From NCBI GenBank assembly GCA_946480575.1, contig CAMLKF010000027.1:1-23752 (forward strand): a DNA stretch of 23,752 nt, given 5' to 3'. This document shows, piece by piece, positions 8,432 through 16,929 of this stretch; position 1 is the first letter of the stretch; each line of letters starts with the position of its first letter. The notes under the pieces were generated by a model. That model was not told the origin of the DNA and made no database searches. It saw only the letters and a list, made by a program, of their open reading frames with translations. Both the position numbers and the translations under genes were made by a program. This stretch comes from an uncultured Nitrososphaera sp. Lineage in GTDB: Archaea > Thermoproteota > Nitrososphaeria > Nitrososphaerales > Nitrososphaeraceae.

Positions 8432-9591
8432 TATCTATCTGCCTCCACAGGCCAGTAGTTGAGCGACCAGTAAACTGCTGGCATGTCTGCCAGCTTTTGC
8501 CCGACGAGCAGGTACGGCAGGGCAAGCATGTTGCGAAATGAGCCCACTGATATTTTCACCCTATAGGGCTTGGGCGTGCCGTCGCTCACGATATAGTATC
8601 CAAGAGCGCCCCTACCTGACTCGACCCGCCTGTAGGCTTCTCCGGGCGGCCCTTTCGGGTTTGGCTGGAGCTTGGCCCTCACCTCGCCTGACTGCGGCAT
8701 CTTGTCGAGTAGCTGCTCGATGATGTGGCAGGACTCCTTCATGTCGAGGAACGGCACATAGGACCTTGCAAAGCAGTCGCCCGTCTTCATGTACTGGACT
8801 TTGAAATCGATCTCGTTGTAAATGTCATACGGCTCGGCCTTGCGGATGTCATAAGGTATTCCCGAAGCGCGCACGACAGAACCTGTCACGCCAAGCTTTA
8901 TCGCGTCTTCCTTTGACAGGACCGCGACGCCTTCGGTCCTCTGCCTGAAAAGCGGGTTGTTGTAAAAGATATCCTCGTATTCCTTCAAGCGCTTTTCGAA
9001 ATACCTTACCTGCCGCATGCACCTGTCCTTAAAGCCGTCTGGCATGTCGTTTCGAACGCCGCCGGGGATGTTGTATGCGTGAGTCACCCTTGCGCCAGTG
9101 AGCGCTTCCAAAAGATCAATGAAAAGTTCCCTGTCGCCTGTCGGCCACATGAACATCGTCGAGTGGCCGAGGAATATCCCATAGATTGCAAGCCAGTAGA
9201 GCGTGTAGACTTGACGGTTCAATTCTGACGCAATGGCCCGGATAAACTGCCCCCGCCTCGGCACTTCGATGCCGACGAGCTCTTCGACGGCAAGGCTGTA
9301 GGAATATGTGATGTTGTTTGAATCGTGTATAACCGGTCTCTCAAGGTGCGGAATGTTCTGGATGACGTTTCGATACTCGCACATCTTTTCTTCTCCGCGA
9401 TGCACGTAGCCGGGGTCGGGGTCGCAGTAGACAATATAGTCGCCATCGACCTTGATTGTAAATCGAAAATGCCCTGAGCCGGGGTGCTGCGGCCCGACGC
9501 TGAGTGTCATAAGCCTGTCTTCGTCAGACTCTTTTACTATTTGGAGTCCGAGCTTTTTCGATTCCTCAAACTTGTCTTCAAGGCTTGTCAT
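8431..9591 (-). CDS. nuoD: NADH-quinone oxidoreductase-like complex I, subunit D (49 kDa type)
   Basis: Peripheral subunit that forms the quinone-binding site with NuoB and NuoH; derived from the large subunit of NiFe hydrogenases. Motifs: LTVGPQHPGSGHFRF, GYVHRGEEKMCEY, RGQFIRAIASELNR, and ESGRGALGYYIVSDGTPKPYR. Its C-terminus ends in WPVEADR and has no NiFe-binding cysteine pairs, as expected for complex I rather than a hydrogenase. The 386 residues are of normal length. The ATG lies 10 nt after the nuoC stop in a short ATA-rich spacer; GGGGAG overlaps the end of nuoC, about 14 nt upstream. Confidence 0.97.
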   Translation of the reverse strand: MTSLEDKFEESKKLGLQIVKESDEDRLMTLSVGPQHPGSGHFRFTIKVDGDYIVYCDPDPGYVHRGEEKMCEYRNVIQNIPHLERPVIHDSNNITYSYSLAVEELVGIEVPRRGQFIRAIASELNRQVYTLYWLAIYGIFLGHSTMFMWPTGDRELFIDLLEALTGARVTHAYNIPGGVRNDMPDGFKDRCMRQVRYFEKRLKEYEDIFYNNPLFRQRTEGVAVLSKEDAIKLGVTGSVVRASGIPYDIRKAEPYDIYNEIDFKVQYMKTGDCFARSYVPFLDMKESCHIIEQLLDKMPQSGEVRAKLQPNPKGPPGEAYRRVESGRGALGYYIVSDGTPKPYRVKISVGSFRNMLALPYLLVGQKLADMPAVYWSLNYWPVEADR

Positions 9592-9601
9592 GCTATTATT
9601 A

Positions 9602-10258
9602 TTATCTCCCCTTTATCCGGAAATCCTTTCTGAGCGGCGGAATGTCTGCCCAGTCTTCTGGCAGCAGGAACCTGTCGTTCCTCGGGTGACCTTCAAAGTA
9701 GACGCCCAGCATTTCAAATGTCTCCCTCTCGTGGTACTCCACACTTTTGTAGACGTTGATTAACGTTGGCAAATGGGCATCGTCGCGGTTCGTCCTTGTG
9801 GTTAGCGAAAAGACATGGGCCGCCAGGTCTTCGCGGGTGTACGAGCCAAGGTGGTAAATGACTTCGATCTGGTTCTCCTTTGGGTAATCGGTGCCGGCGA
9901 CAGATTCTGCATGGTCAAATCCCATAGTGTCACGCAGGAACGTCGCAACTTCGATGGTGTCTTTTGGATCGACCTGAATCTTGATCCGGAGAGGTCTGAT
10001 AAAGACTACCTTTATTGACTCACCAAACCTTTTCTTTACCTGATCCGCCAAGCCCTTCTCAAACGCTGGAGGCTCGGGTTCTTTTTTTGGAGACGGAGCT
10101 GCGGGTGCAGGCTTTGCTGCAGCAGTTGCTGGGGGCTTGGCTGTCGCTGGCGGCGCAGGTTTTGCCGGCGGTTTAGCTGTAGTGGTAGTAGAAGGTTTGG
10201 ATGGCGGAGAGCTGGATGCGGGTACAGGCTTTTTTGGCTCTTCCTTGTTGCTGCTCAT
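9602..10258 (-). CDS. nuoC: NADH-quinone oxidoreductase-like complex I, subunit C (30 kDa type)
   Basis: Peripheral subunit that packs against NuoD. The folded domain starts near residue 65 and carries the family signature YHERETFEMLGVYFEGHP and the ending FLLPEDWADIPPLRKDF. Residues about 9-64 are a low-complexity Pro/Ala/Lys/Thr stretch (PAKPAPPATAKPP type), probably a disordered tail that would project from the complex. This tail makes the protein about 218 residues. ATG 10258 follows the nuoB stop by 1 nt. Confidence 0.95.
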   Translation of the reverse strand: MSSNKEEPKKPVPASSSPPSKPSTTTTAKPPAKPAPPATAKPPATAAAKPAPAAPSPKKEPEPPAFEKGLADQVKKRFGESIKVVFIRPLRIKIQVDPKDTIEVATFLRDTMGFDHAESVAGTDYPKENQIEVIYHLGSYTREDLAAHVFSLTTRTNRDDAHLPTLINVYKSVEYHERETFEMLGVYFEGHPRNDRFLLPEDWADIPPLRKDFRIKGR

Positions 10259-10259
10259 G

Positions 10260-10811
10260 TTACTTTATCTTAGACCTTTTGATCTTCTCTTGCAGCAACA
10301 TCGTTCCTTGTATAAGTGTCTCAGGTCTTGGAGGACATCCGGGCACATACACGTCCACTGGGATAATGCCGTCAACTCCCGGCAGGACATTATATGAGTC
10401 AATGTAGAGCCCACCCGTTATGGCACAGGCACCCATTGCAATCACGTACTTGGGTTCAGGCATCTGGTCGTAGACCATCCTCAGCCTCGGGGCCATCTTT
10501 CTTGTCACTGTCCCTTGCACTACGATAAGGTCGCACTGGCGCAGCGAGCCGAACGCCTCGATTATCCCGAACCTTTCCACATCGTACCTAGGTCCAGAAG
10601 CCGCTCCGAACTCGACACTGCAGCAGGCGGTCTCAAGGTGCACAGGCCAGAGTGACCAGACTCGTCCCCAGTTGATAGCGTAGCCCAGTGGCTGGTCAAG
10701 TGCCTTTACCAGCACGTCGCTCAGCTTGCTGACAAGGATGTTAAAGTTAGTAGGGCTGACGAGTTCTCTTTTCATTTTAGATGCCGGTCCTCCTCGTTGG
10801 TTTTTCCGCAT
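10260..10811 (-). CDS. nuoB: NADH-quinone oxidoreductase-like complex I, subunit B (cluster N2)
   Basis: Holds the terminal 4Fe-4S cluster N2 that reduces quinone. The four ligands are visible: adjacent C63 and C64 (LETACCSVEFGA), C129 (MGACAITGG) and C159 (VPGCPPRPE). The start is uncertain. ATG 10811 gives 183 residues but has no ribosome binding site; ATG 10775 (MKRELVSP) removes 12 residues and has GGAGG about 13 nt upstream. A TATA-like AGTATTAAATACC lies at about 10815-10828, so a secondary internal promoter is possible. It follows nuoA by 31 nt, the largest gap in the operon. Confidence 0.95.
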   Translation of the reverse strand: MRKNQRGGPASKMKRELVSPTNFNILVSKLSDVLVKALDQPLGYAINWGRVWSLWPVHLETACCSVEFGAASGPRYDVERFGIIEAFGSLRQCDLIVVQGTVTRKMAPRLRMVYDQMPEPKYVIAMGACAITGGLYIDSYNVLPGVDGIIPVDVYVPGCPPRPETLIQGTMLLQEKIKRSKIK

Positions 10812-10842
10812 TTTAGGTATTTAATACTTGTTAGCAAAATAG

Positions 10843-11217
10843 TTACCAAATCCCTTTCCTCCCTGAAAGGTATAGTGCGTATGCCATTGCGGCGAACATT
10901 ATCGCCAGAAATCCGATTATCGGAAGGGTAGCGGCGCGCGGAATGGAGAACAGGGCCGTCGCCCATGCGTAAAGAAAGATGGCCATCACGTCAAAGACCA
11001 CAAACATCAGGATGTAAGCATAGTATTGCATCATAAAGTGCGACCTTCCCTCTCCTGACGGCATCTGGCCGCACTCCATCGGCAGGAACTTGACAGGGTT
11101 GTACCTGCGTCTTGGCGAAAGGAGCCGGGACAGTATCAGCGCAGGCACTGAAGCTAGAAGACCGAAACCAAGCATGTAGAGAATTGGAGTAAAGTCTACT
11201 GCGGTCTCTCCAGCCAA
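10843..11217 (-). CDS. nuoA: NADH-quinone oxidoreductase-like complex I, subunit A
   Basis: First gene of the operon; a three-helix membrane subunit whose long loop (FLPMECGQMPSGEGRSHF) contains the cysteine that lines the quinone-site region in the active enzyme. Family marks: SRLLSPRRRYNPVKFLPMECG and MFVVFDVMAIFLYAWA. I place the start at TTG 11217 (124 residues), because the strong TATA box near 11245 predicts transcription from about 11219 and the family's first helix begins at DFTPILYM. The frame stays open up to ATG 11292, which would add 25 charged residues but lies upstream of the promoter. Confidence 0.93.
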   Translation of the reverse strand: MAGETAVDFTPILYMLGFGLLASVPALILSRLLSPRRRYNPVKFLPMECGQMPSGEGRSHFMMQYYAYILMFVVFDVMAIFLYAWATALFSIPRAATLPIIGFLAIMFAAMAYALYLSGRKGIW

Positions 11218-11237
11218 GGCATGACTTCTTTTTTTGA

Positions 11238-11251
11238 AAGATATAAAATCT
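11238..11251 (-). promoter_or_regulatory. TATA box of the nuo operon
   Basis: On the minus strand the sequence reads GATTTTATATCTTT, a good archaeal TATA box, with purine-rich GCAAAG just upstream as a possible BRE. The predicted start of transcription, 25-27 nt downstream, falls at about 11218-11220, beside the proposed nuoA start, so the message is probably leaderless. Confidence 0.65.
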
Positions 11252-11292
11252 TTGCGAAAACGATAGGTTATTTCAGAAAGTTGTCGTAGCAT

Positions 11293-11863
11293 GCACCCGC
11301 ATTGCTCTGAAAAAGCTCTGTGAGCCGGCGTAGAAGTTTGGACTCAGTTAGTACACACGATAATATCTCCAAATTGTTATTATACTTGCCATGTTGTTCC
11401 AGTTATTTGTGGAAATGCCTGCTGCCACCTAGTGTAATAACAACAACGGCGATGACAATACCACGAACTCATTGAAATTAATCAACAGCTTGAAGTGAGA
11501 TTTTGACGCATGCGGCGCAGCCGGTAGCGCCGGCAGGTCGCCTGCTGCAGAATATCGCGGGCACTATATTGTGCTATTCTACAAAGAAAGATCCGCAGCA
11601 TGAAAAAAGGGTCCACTTCCACTTCATTAAGAACAGGCTAGAGTGAGCTCAGCCTGCGTCTACACTACCTATAGGGTCGACACCGACGCTGCAAAAAAGG
11701 AGGAGCTGCTGTCTGTACATCTACAAAATTTCAAGCGTCATAGACAGCAGCAAGGGCGTATGCTGCAAAATCATCATAATCATCATCATCATGTGGCGAC
11801 ATCTGCTCCTGAGCATGACGGGACTGTTTGTCTGCTTTGACAATAGCGCTTGAAGAAAAGGAA
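11293..11863. other. Intergenic stretch with no convincing gene
   Basis: About 570 bp between the GGR stop and the nuo promoter region. I see no RNA gene and no recognisable protein remnant. One short plus-strand frame from TTG 11503 to TGA 11646 (47 residues; contains GRLLQNIAGTILCYSTKKDP and VHFHFIKNRLE) has protein-like composition but no match I recognise. A second open stretch at 11643-11840 mostly reads a histidine run from a CAT repeat and is not credible as a gene. Confidence 0.5.
11768..11792. repeat. Short ATC/CAT trinucleotide repeat
   Basis: About seven CAT-type units, one of them AAT, in a run (TCATCATAATCATCATCATC). It is a simple-sequence tract in a non-coding stretch, downstream of the GGR stop codon. 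Confidence 0.6.
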
Positions 11864-13066
11864 TTAGCCTTTCAGGATCATGTTGAACAGCTGCCGCGCC
11901 GCCATCTTTGGGTGGTGCAGCGCAAGCTTCATCATCTTGCCTGCAGTAAAGTCAGCCTTGATAAAGTCCAGAAATTCGTCGACTGTCATGTCCCGGAGGA
12001 TTTCTATCTCCCTGTCCCAATCCTCGTCGCTGAGCCTGATCCAACGCATCTGCACCCTGAGGGCAGACTGTATCTTGGACTCGACTTTGCTCTTCCACGC
12101 CCTTTCGTATTCCATCAATGACTCCATGTCGGAATTGCGCGCAAGCGACTTGGCGCCTACCTGCCCAGCGAGCCTCCCAAACTCGATGGCGTAGCGAATG
12201 CCCTCAAGCACAAGTGGGTTTGACTGACCCGCCGAGTCGCCGACCATCACCAGCCCGTCCGCGACGCTGTTCTGCCTGACTCCATCATTCGGTATAAAGC
12301 CGTAATGCAGTTCGACAGGCTGTATCTTGCCCATAGAATCGAGCGGTCTGGGCCTTTTTTCCATCAGTTCGTGCAGTCCGTCAAGCGGGTCGGTGCTGGA
12401 CTCGGGCCTCCCGATCCCAACGCCTATTCTGACTCTGTTTTCTGACAGCGGGAATACCCATGCGTAGCCGGCGTCAGAATACTGCTGGCCGACCATGAGG
12501 ATCCACGTCGTGCTGTCAACACCGTCGCAGTAGCACTCGTATTCGGCGCCAATACCGTAGCGCTTCCATTCGCCTGTGACTCCGGCCTTGCGGGCAACAG
12601 AGCTGCTAAAGCCGCTTGCGTCTATCACAAGCGTCGACCGCACTATCATGTCGCCCTTTGGTGTGCTTGCCTTGACGCCGGCTATTCTGCCGTCGCCTTC
12701 CTTGATGACGTTGATGACGTTGCTCCTCACCATTATCTTGGCGCCTGCCTCGGCGGCAAGAAAGGCAAGGTGCTGGTATGTGCCCCGCACGTCAAGGACG
12801 CATGACTTGGGCGAGCTGCCGGATATTGTCACGTCGTTGGACGGCGACACAAAGCGGTAGTTCTGCACCAGGTTGTAATATTTGCCTGGGATGCCGAGCT
12901 TGTTCATCGCGTCTATCCACGTCACGCCGCTTGTGCGGATGCTGTGGGCAATGGCTTCGTCCTTTTCAAGCAGGATTACTTTGGCGCCTGCGTTTGCCGC
13001 TGTACAAGCGGCAGACAGTCCCGCCGGCCCGCCTCCCACAATTGCAATATCGAATTTCTCTTCCAT
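11864..13066 (-). CDS. Geranylgeranyl reductase family FAD-dependent oxidoreductase
   Basis: FAD flavoprotein of the geranylgeranyl reductase family; archaeal members saturate the isoprenoid chains of membrane lipid precursors such as digeranylgeranylglycerophospholipid. Residues 7-20 form the dinucleotide-binding turn (IAIVGGGPAGLSAA). Further family marks are VIDASGFSSS (147-156), the YAWVFP block at 201-206 that contacts the substrate, and GDSAGQSNPLVLEGIRYA from 276. The 400-residue length is normal. I start at ATG 13066 because the FAD motif begins eight residues later; an extension to 13132 reads into the upstream gene. The gap to the upstream pmbA-like gene is 10 nt, so the two are probably co-transcribed. 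Thaumarchaea usually hold several paralogues, so the exact substrate is open. Confidence 0.9.
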   Translation of the reverse strand: MEEKFDIAIVGGGPAGLSAACTAANAGAKVILLEKDEAIAHSIRTSGVTWIDAMNKLGIPGKYYNLVQNYRFVSPSNDVTISGSSPKSCVLDVRGTYQHLAFLAAEAGAKIMVRSNVINVIKEGDGRIAGVKASTPKGDMIVRSTLVIDASGFSSSVARKAGVTGEWKRYGIGAEYECYCDGVDSTTWILMVGQQYSDAGYAWVFPLSENRVRIGVGIGRPESSTDPLDGLHELMEKRPRPLDSMGKIQPVELHYGFIPNDGVRQNSVADGLVMVGDSAGQSNPLVLEGIRYAIEFGRLAGQVGAKSLARNSDMESLMEYERAWKSKVESKIQSALRVQMRWIRLSDEDWDREIEILRDMTVDEFLDFIKADFTAGKMMKLALHHPKMAARQLFNMILKG

Positions 13067-13076
13067 GTTGCCATCA

Positions 13077-14405
13077 TCATCCTGCTGTGAACGAGACGTT
13101 GTCAAAGCGCATGTAGGGCAGTATCGAGTCAAAGATTGCCTTTTGCTCTCGCGACACGCCGGTCAGGTGGCGCAACGCGTCAAAGACGTTGCCTGCCATC
13201 ATCACTTCCTTGACTGCGTGCTTTATCTCGCCGTTCCTCACGAGCCTGCCTCCCTTGACAACTCCAGAAAAGTCGCCATTTACCGGATTCACATTGCCAG
13301 AAAACCTGCTTATTATTATGCCATTTTCCATCTCGGAGACCAAGGCATCAAGGCTCGACCTGCCCGGCCGGATTATAAAGTTGGTTGCAGACACCGACGG
13401 AGGTGAGCTCGTCGAACCGCCTGCGTTGCCGGTGCTGCGCACGCCGTCCTTGCGGGCGGTATAGGTATTGTAGAGGAATTTCTTGAGCACGCCTTTTTCA
13501 ATCACGACGTTGCGCCTGTGGGGCACTCCTTCCCTGTCAAAGCTGGCCGCTCCAAGGCCCTCGGTGTTGGTCGCGTCGTCCTCGGCAGCCAGCAATTCCG
13601 ACGACACTTTTTTTCCAAGCTTGCCGGCAAACTGGCTAGACTTTTTCTGCACCGTGTCTGAATTTATTGAATGCGATATCACTTCTTCCACCAGCTCATT
13701 TACGGCTGACGGAGTCAGCAGCATCTCGCCCCTAAAGCTTGTGATCCTTTGCGGCCCGAGCGAGTTTACCACCGTCTCTGCAAATTCGAGTGACGCCCTG
13801 CGCGCGTCGATATCCTTTACAAAATGCGAGCCTCCAGACTGGAAGTCAAAACTTGAAACGTTGCTGCCTTCTATGGCCATCCCCATTATCGACCACGAAA
13901 AGGTGCTTATCCGTTCTTTCAGCTCGGTGCCATTCGAGTTTGCAAGTGCGTGCGTCGCCACGGCGCTGGCCAGATTGCCGCTGTCGACACTCACCCTACT
14001 GTCGTACGACTTGGCGGCCTGCAGCATCTCTGCGGCCAGCCCAGCTGCGTCGGACGCCTCAAACGACTCAGCTTTTCTGTCATAGATGCCCCTGAGCAAC
14101 AGTACCTTTGACCTGCTAGGGAGCGAGTTGTACCTGTCCTTCGGGCTGACGCGGGCGACCTTGATCGCCATCGACACGGCCCCTTTGACATCATCCTTTG
14201 ACAGCCTGTTGATAGAATAAAAGCCAAGCGAGCCGTTTAAAAGAACCCTTATCCCTATCGAGCTTATCGCCTGGGACTTGGCCTGCTTGAGATCATTGTT
14301 CTCTATAAAGACCTCCGACTCGGCGCTGACCGCAGCGTAGGCTTCTGCGTCGTCTGCGCCCTGTGCCTCGGCCTCTTTTATGGCATAACGCAATACGTCA
14401 AGCAT
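13077..14405 (-). CDS. pmbA: TldE/PmbA-type subunit of a TldD/TldE metallopeptidase
   Basis: Partner of TldD in a heterodimeric peptidase; in Escherichia coli the pair processes microcin B17 and degrades CcdA. The 442 residues show the family layout: an N-terminal domain (ALKEAEAQGADDAEAY-like start, then SIGIRVLLNGSLGFYS) and a C-terminal beta-rich domain with TEGLGAASFDREGVPHRR, VIEKGVLKKFLYNTYTAR and RNGEIKHAVKEVMMAGNVFDAL. It lacks the HExxxH zinc motif of TldD, as TldE does. ATG 14405 starts 4 nt after the tldD stop; GGAGG lies at the end of tldD. The longer open frame upstream overlaps tldD and is not used. Confidence 0.9.
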   Translation of the reverse strand: MLDVLRYAIKEAEAQGADDAEAYAAVSAESEVFIENNDLKQAKSQAISSIGIRVLLNGSLGFYSINRLSKDDVKGAVSMAIKVARVSPKDRYNSLPSRSKVLLLRGIYDRKAESFEASDAAGLAAEMLQAAKSYDSRVSVDSGNLASAVATHALANSNGTELKERISTFSWSIMGMAIEGSNVSSFDFQSGGSHFVKDIDARRASLEFAETVVNSLGPQRITSFRGEMLLTPSAVNELVEEVISHSINSDTVQKKSSQFAGKLGKKVSSELLAAEDDATNTEGLGAASFDREGVPHRRNVVIEKGVLKKFLYNTYTARKDGVRSTGNAGGSTSSPPSVSATNFIIRPGRSSLDALVSEMENGIIISRFSGNVNPVNGDFSGVVKGGRLVRNGEIKHAVKEVMMAGNVFDALRHLTGVSREQKAIFDSILPYMRFDNVSFTAG

Positions 14406-14409
14406 ATTG

Positions 14410-15807
14410 CTATTGCAAGCCTCCAATGACCGCGGTGCACCTGACGTAGGGCCCGCCGCCGTCCACCTTAGCCGGCTGGTACTTGCCGCAGTAGCCCGTG
14501 CCGATGTCGTACTGAAACTTGTCGCCCACCATGTCGACTGACAGGAGCGCGTCAAACGCGTTGCCCGAGATGCTTGCGCCCCTCATCAGCTCCCTTATCT
14601 CGCCGTTCTCGATGAGGTATGCTTCTTCAGCGCCGAACATGAACTCCCCGTTTGCGTCGGCTTGGCCATTGCGCGCTCCCTTGACGAGGTAGCCATGCCT
14701 TGTCTCCTTTATCATGTCGTCCAGTCTGTCCGAGCCAGGCTCGATAAAGGTGTTCCGCATTCTTATCAGCGGCTCGTCGTTGTACTGGAACGCCCGGGCG
14801 TTGCCAGTTGAAGCCGTGCCAAACGTCATCGCGGACTCGCGGTTATGCAAAAATGATTTGAGTATGCCATTTTCGATTATGGCAGTCCGCTCTGCCGCCA
14901 CGCCCTCGTCGTCTACCATTATCGTGCCGGCGGCATTGTCGGCAAGGTCTGACCTGCCACTGTCGACAAGCGTGACAAGCTCGCTTGCCACCTTTTCCCC
15001 AATTCGGCCTTTTACTATCGAGCCTGAAAGCACGAAATCGGCTTCTACTGTGTGTCCGATCGCCTCGTGCGAGAGAAGCCCGACCATTCCCGGGTCAAGA
15101 ATGATGGTCGTCTTTTCGCCTTTTGCGTGCTTGGCTTCAAGCAGCTTTGCCGCCCTTTCTGAAGCAGCTGCAGCATAGTCAAACTGGCTCTTTGCACCAA
15201 AAAGGTCGTCCCAGCCGCCAGTGATGCCGACGCCTTCGTGCGCCGTCGCACTCTGGCCGGCCTTCTTGGCTATCGCGGTGACGCTAAACTCGGGCTTGGA
15301 GTCGTAAATCTCGACCTCTGCCCCGTCGCTGTTCACTATTAGCTTGTGGTCGAGCATCTCGTGGTACACGCAGGATGCAGCCCTGACTGCTTTGGAGTGC
15401 TTGCGGGCCGCCTTTTCCGCCTCCCTTGTGACCTGCACCTTCTGCTCGATGTCAACGTCTGACAGACTGCCGCGCACCTTTAGCCTGAATGTCCCCTTGA
15501 CCATCTTGGACTGTGCAAGGCCCTGCACTCTGTTCTTCTTGGTCTGGGCAAGCGCGCGGGCTGCCGCAATTGCCTGTCCAAGGGATTCTTTTAGCGCGTC
15601 AAATGACGTATCGTTACTTGTGCTGCTAAATCCCCAACAGCCGTCGACCAGCACCCTGATGCCGCAACCTGAATTCTCCACTACCCTGATCCTTTCGAGC
15701 TCGCCATTGACAAAGTTGACGTCAGTCATGGACCTTGACTGATAGCGGGCTTCGACATACCTGGCGCCTCTTGACGAGGAGATCAGCGACTGGAGGCTGT
15801 CGAGCAT
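14410..15807 (-). CDS. tldD: TldD-type zinc metallopeptidase subunit
   Basis: Catalytic subunit of the TldD/TldE peptidase. The zinc motif HEAIGH with following E (SHEAIGHTVEADFVLSG) is visible in the second half, along with DDEGVAAERTAIIENGILKSFLHNRESA and the ending MVGDKFQYDIGTGYCGKYQP. ATG 15807 (MLDSLQSL) agrees with the family start and gives 465 residues. GTG 15828 would add seven residues (MQGSSTH) and is nearly leaderless relative to the TATA box at 15851-15866, so either start is possible. It heads the tldD - pmbA - GGR group. No small precursor peptide or RiPP modification enzyme is visible nearby, so the substrate is unknown. Confidence 0.92.
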   Translation of the reverse strand: MLDSLQSLISSSRGARYVEARYQSRSMTDVNFVNGELERIRVVENSGCGIRVLVDGCWGFSSTSNDTSFDALKESLGQAIAAARALAQTKKNRVQGLAQSKMVKGTFRLKVRGSLSDVDIEQKVQVTREAEKAARKHSKAVRAASCVYHEMLDHKLIVNSDGAEVEIYDSKPEFSVTAIAKKAGQSATAHEGVGITGGWDDLFGAKSQFDYAAAASERAAKLLEAKHAKGEKTTIILDPGMVGLLSHEAIGHTVEADFVLSGSIVKGRIGEKVASELVTLVDSGRSDLADNAAGTIMVDDEGVAAERTAIIENGILKSFLHNRESAMTFGTASTGNARAFQYNDEPLIRMRNTFIEPGSDRLDDMIKETRHGYLVKGARNGQADANGEFMFGAEEAYLIENGEIRELMRGASISGNAFDALLSVDMVGDKFQYDIGTGYCGKYQPAKVDGGGPYVRCTAVIGGLQ

Positions 15808-15850
15808 GTGGGTGCTGCTGCCCTGCACAGGGTCATGCGTGGCCTGCTGT

Positions 15851-15866
15851 AAATTATATGTTTATT
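15851..15866 (-). promoter_or_regulatory. TATA box upstream of tldD
   Basis: Minus-strand AATAAACATATAATTT lies where transcription would begin at about 15832, just before the alternative GTG start and 25 nt before ATG 15807. Likely promoter of the tldD - pmbA - GGR group. Confidence 0.5.
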
Positions 15867-16024
15867 CTGTATCAGCTTTTTTGCCCGGCTTGGCGCAAAA
15901 CGATCAAAACACACACACTGGCACAAGTATGCCAAGGTTAAAGCAATAATAAAAAGTTCGTTCAGAAATAGCCTAGCCTACAAAAACGATTTATCTAGTA
16001 ATTTATGCTCGCTAGCGCGATGCA

Positions 16025-16929
16025 ATGACATACAAAAAACATCTTTGCGGCCATTGCGCTGGTGTTGTTGTCTTTGCTGTTGCAACAACAAAGATCAGCG
16101 CAATAGCCGCAAGCGATCCGTTCGGCATAGAGGAACTCTACGAAACCAAGGATGAAAAGACTCTGCATGGTTCACTGAAGACGATGACCACGAGCCATCA
16201 GAAGACAACAACCATGACGACAGATTGCCGTTCCACTTTGGAACACTCGACAATATCGACGACCTAGAACATGAGGGAGACGCAGTATGGAAAATGGATG
16301 TGGAAACCGGCTCTGAACAACATGGAGTCACGATGCATGTCAACCATCTGGAGGAAGACGAGTGGAGAGGGAGAGAGACATGAAAATGACTGGCTACTTC
16401 AAGATGATAGACAGCGAAGACCAGATAATAACACTGATAGCAAGGCACGGCAGGGTGGAAGTTACAGTGGGGACGATGGCCGCGAAGCGCTACGCTATCA
16501 TGGGATGCTGAGCGCGGACAGCGATGCCTACTTCAAGAAAAAGCTGTACCATGGTAACGGCGGATATAATACTGACAAGTTCGGAGCAGAAGGAAGCGCA
16601 ATCGACGACGTGAACGACGAATAGATTGGAGTAAAGTCTGTGACCTACAACGTAGAGGACAATGGCGTTAAGCTGGAGCTCTGGGTCGACGACCGCGACG
16701 AAGAAAACAACTGGGAGAAGGTGGCAGAGTATAACATACCGACGAGGGCGACCTTGAAATCAATGGAGATGGCGACTGCGACAGAAATGAGGACTATGTC
16801 ATAGACGAGGGCTAGCCGCGCGCAACGTTCAGGCTTGACGATTCAGAGTCTGAGTTCAAGAACCTGTCAGTCGGAGAGATAGAAAGCGATACAATAGTGG
16901 AAGAAGACACAGAAGATGAAGATGAGTAA
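16025..16929 (+). pseudogene. Secreted acidic protein (thaumarchaeal carbohydrate-binding-like family), multiply frameshifted
   Basis: Joined across frames, this reads as one secreted protein of about 300 residues. ATG 16025 then a one-base shift in the A-run 16034-16039 gives a signal peptide (NIFAAIALVLLSLLL). The mature part follows in pieces: SDPFGIEELYETKD; from 16168 a new frame with DDRLPFHFGTLDNIDDLEHE and VWKMDVETGSEQHGVTMHV; from 16380 MKMTGYFKMIDSEDQIITL; then ALRYHGMLSADSDAYFKKKL and GGYNTDKFGAEGS up to TAG 16622-16624; then IGVKSVTYNVEDNGVKLELW; from 16741 GDLEINGDGDCDRNEDYV; TAG 16813-16815; then ATFRLDDSESEFKNLSVGEI and an acidic tail ending at TAA 16927. That is six frame changes and two in-frame stops. 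From memory it resembles a family of secreted thaumarchaeal proteins with a jelly-roll-like, possibly polysaccharide-related domain; that label is tentative, the decay is not. Confidence 0.75.

Noticed and set aside
11643..11840. 65-codon plus-strand frame with a histidine run
   Set aside because: The histidines come from a CAT trinucleotide repeat, and no promoter, ribosome site or family pattern supports it.
16271..16624. 117-codon plus-strand frame as an independent gene
   Set aside because: Only its second half reads sensibly; it continues from and into other frames and is better explained as part of the frameshifted secreted-protein pseudogene.
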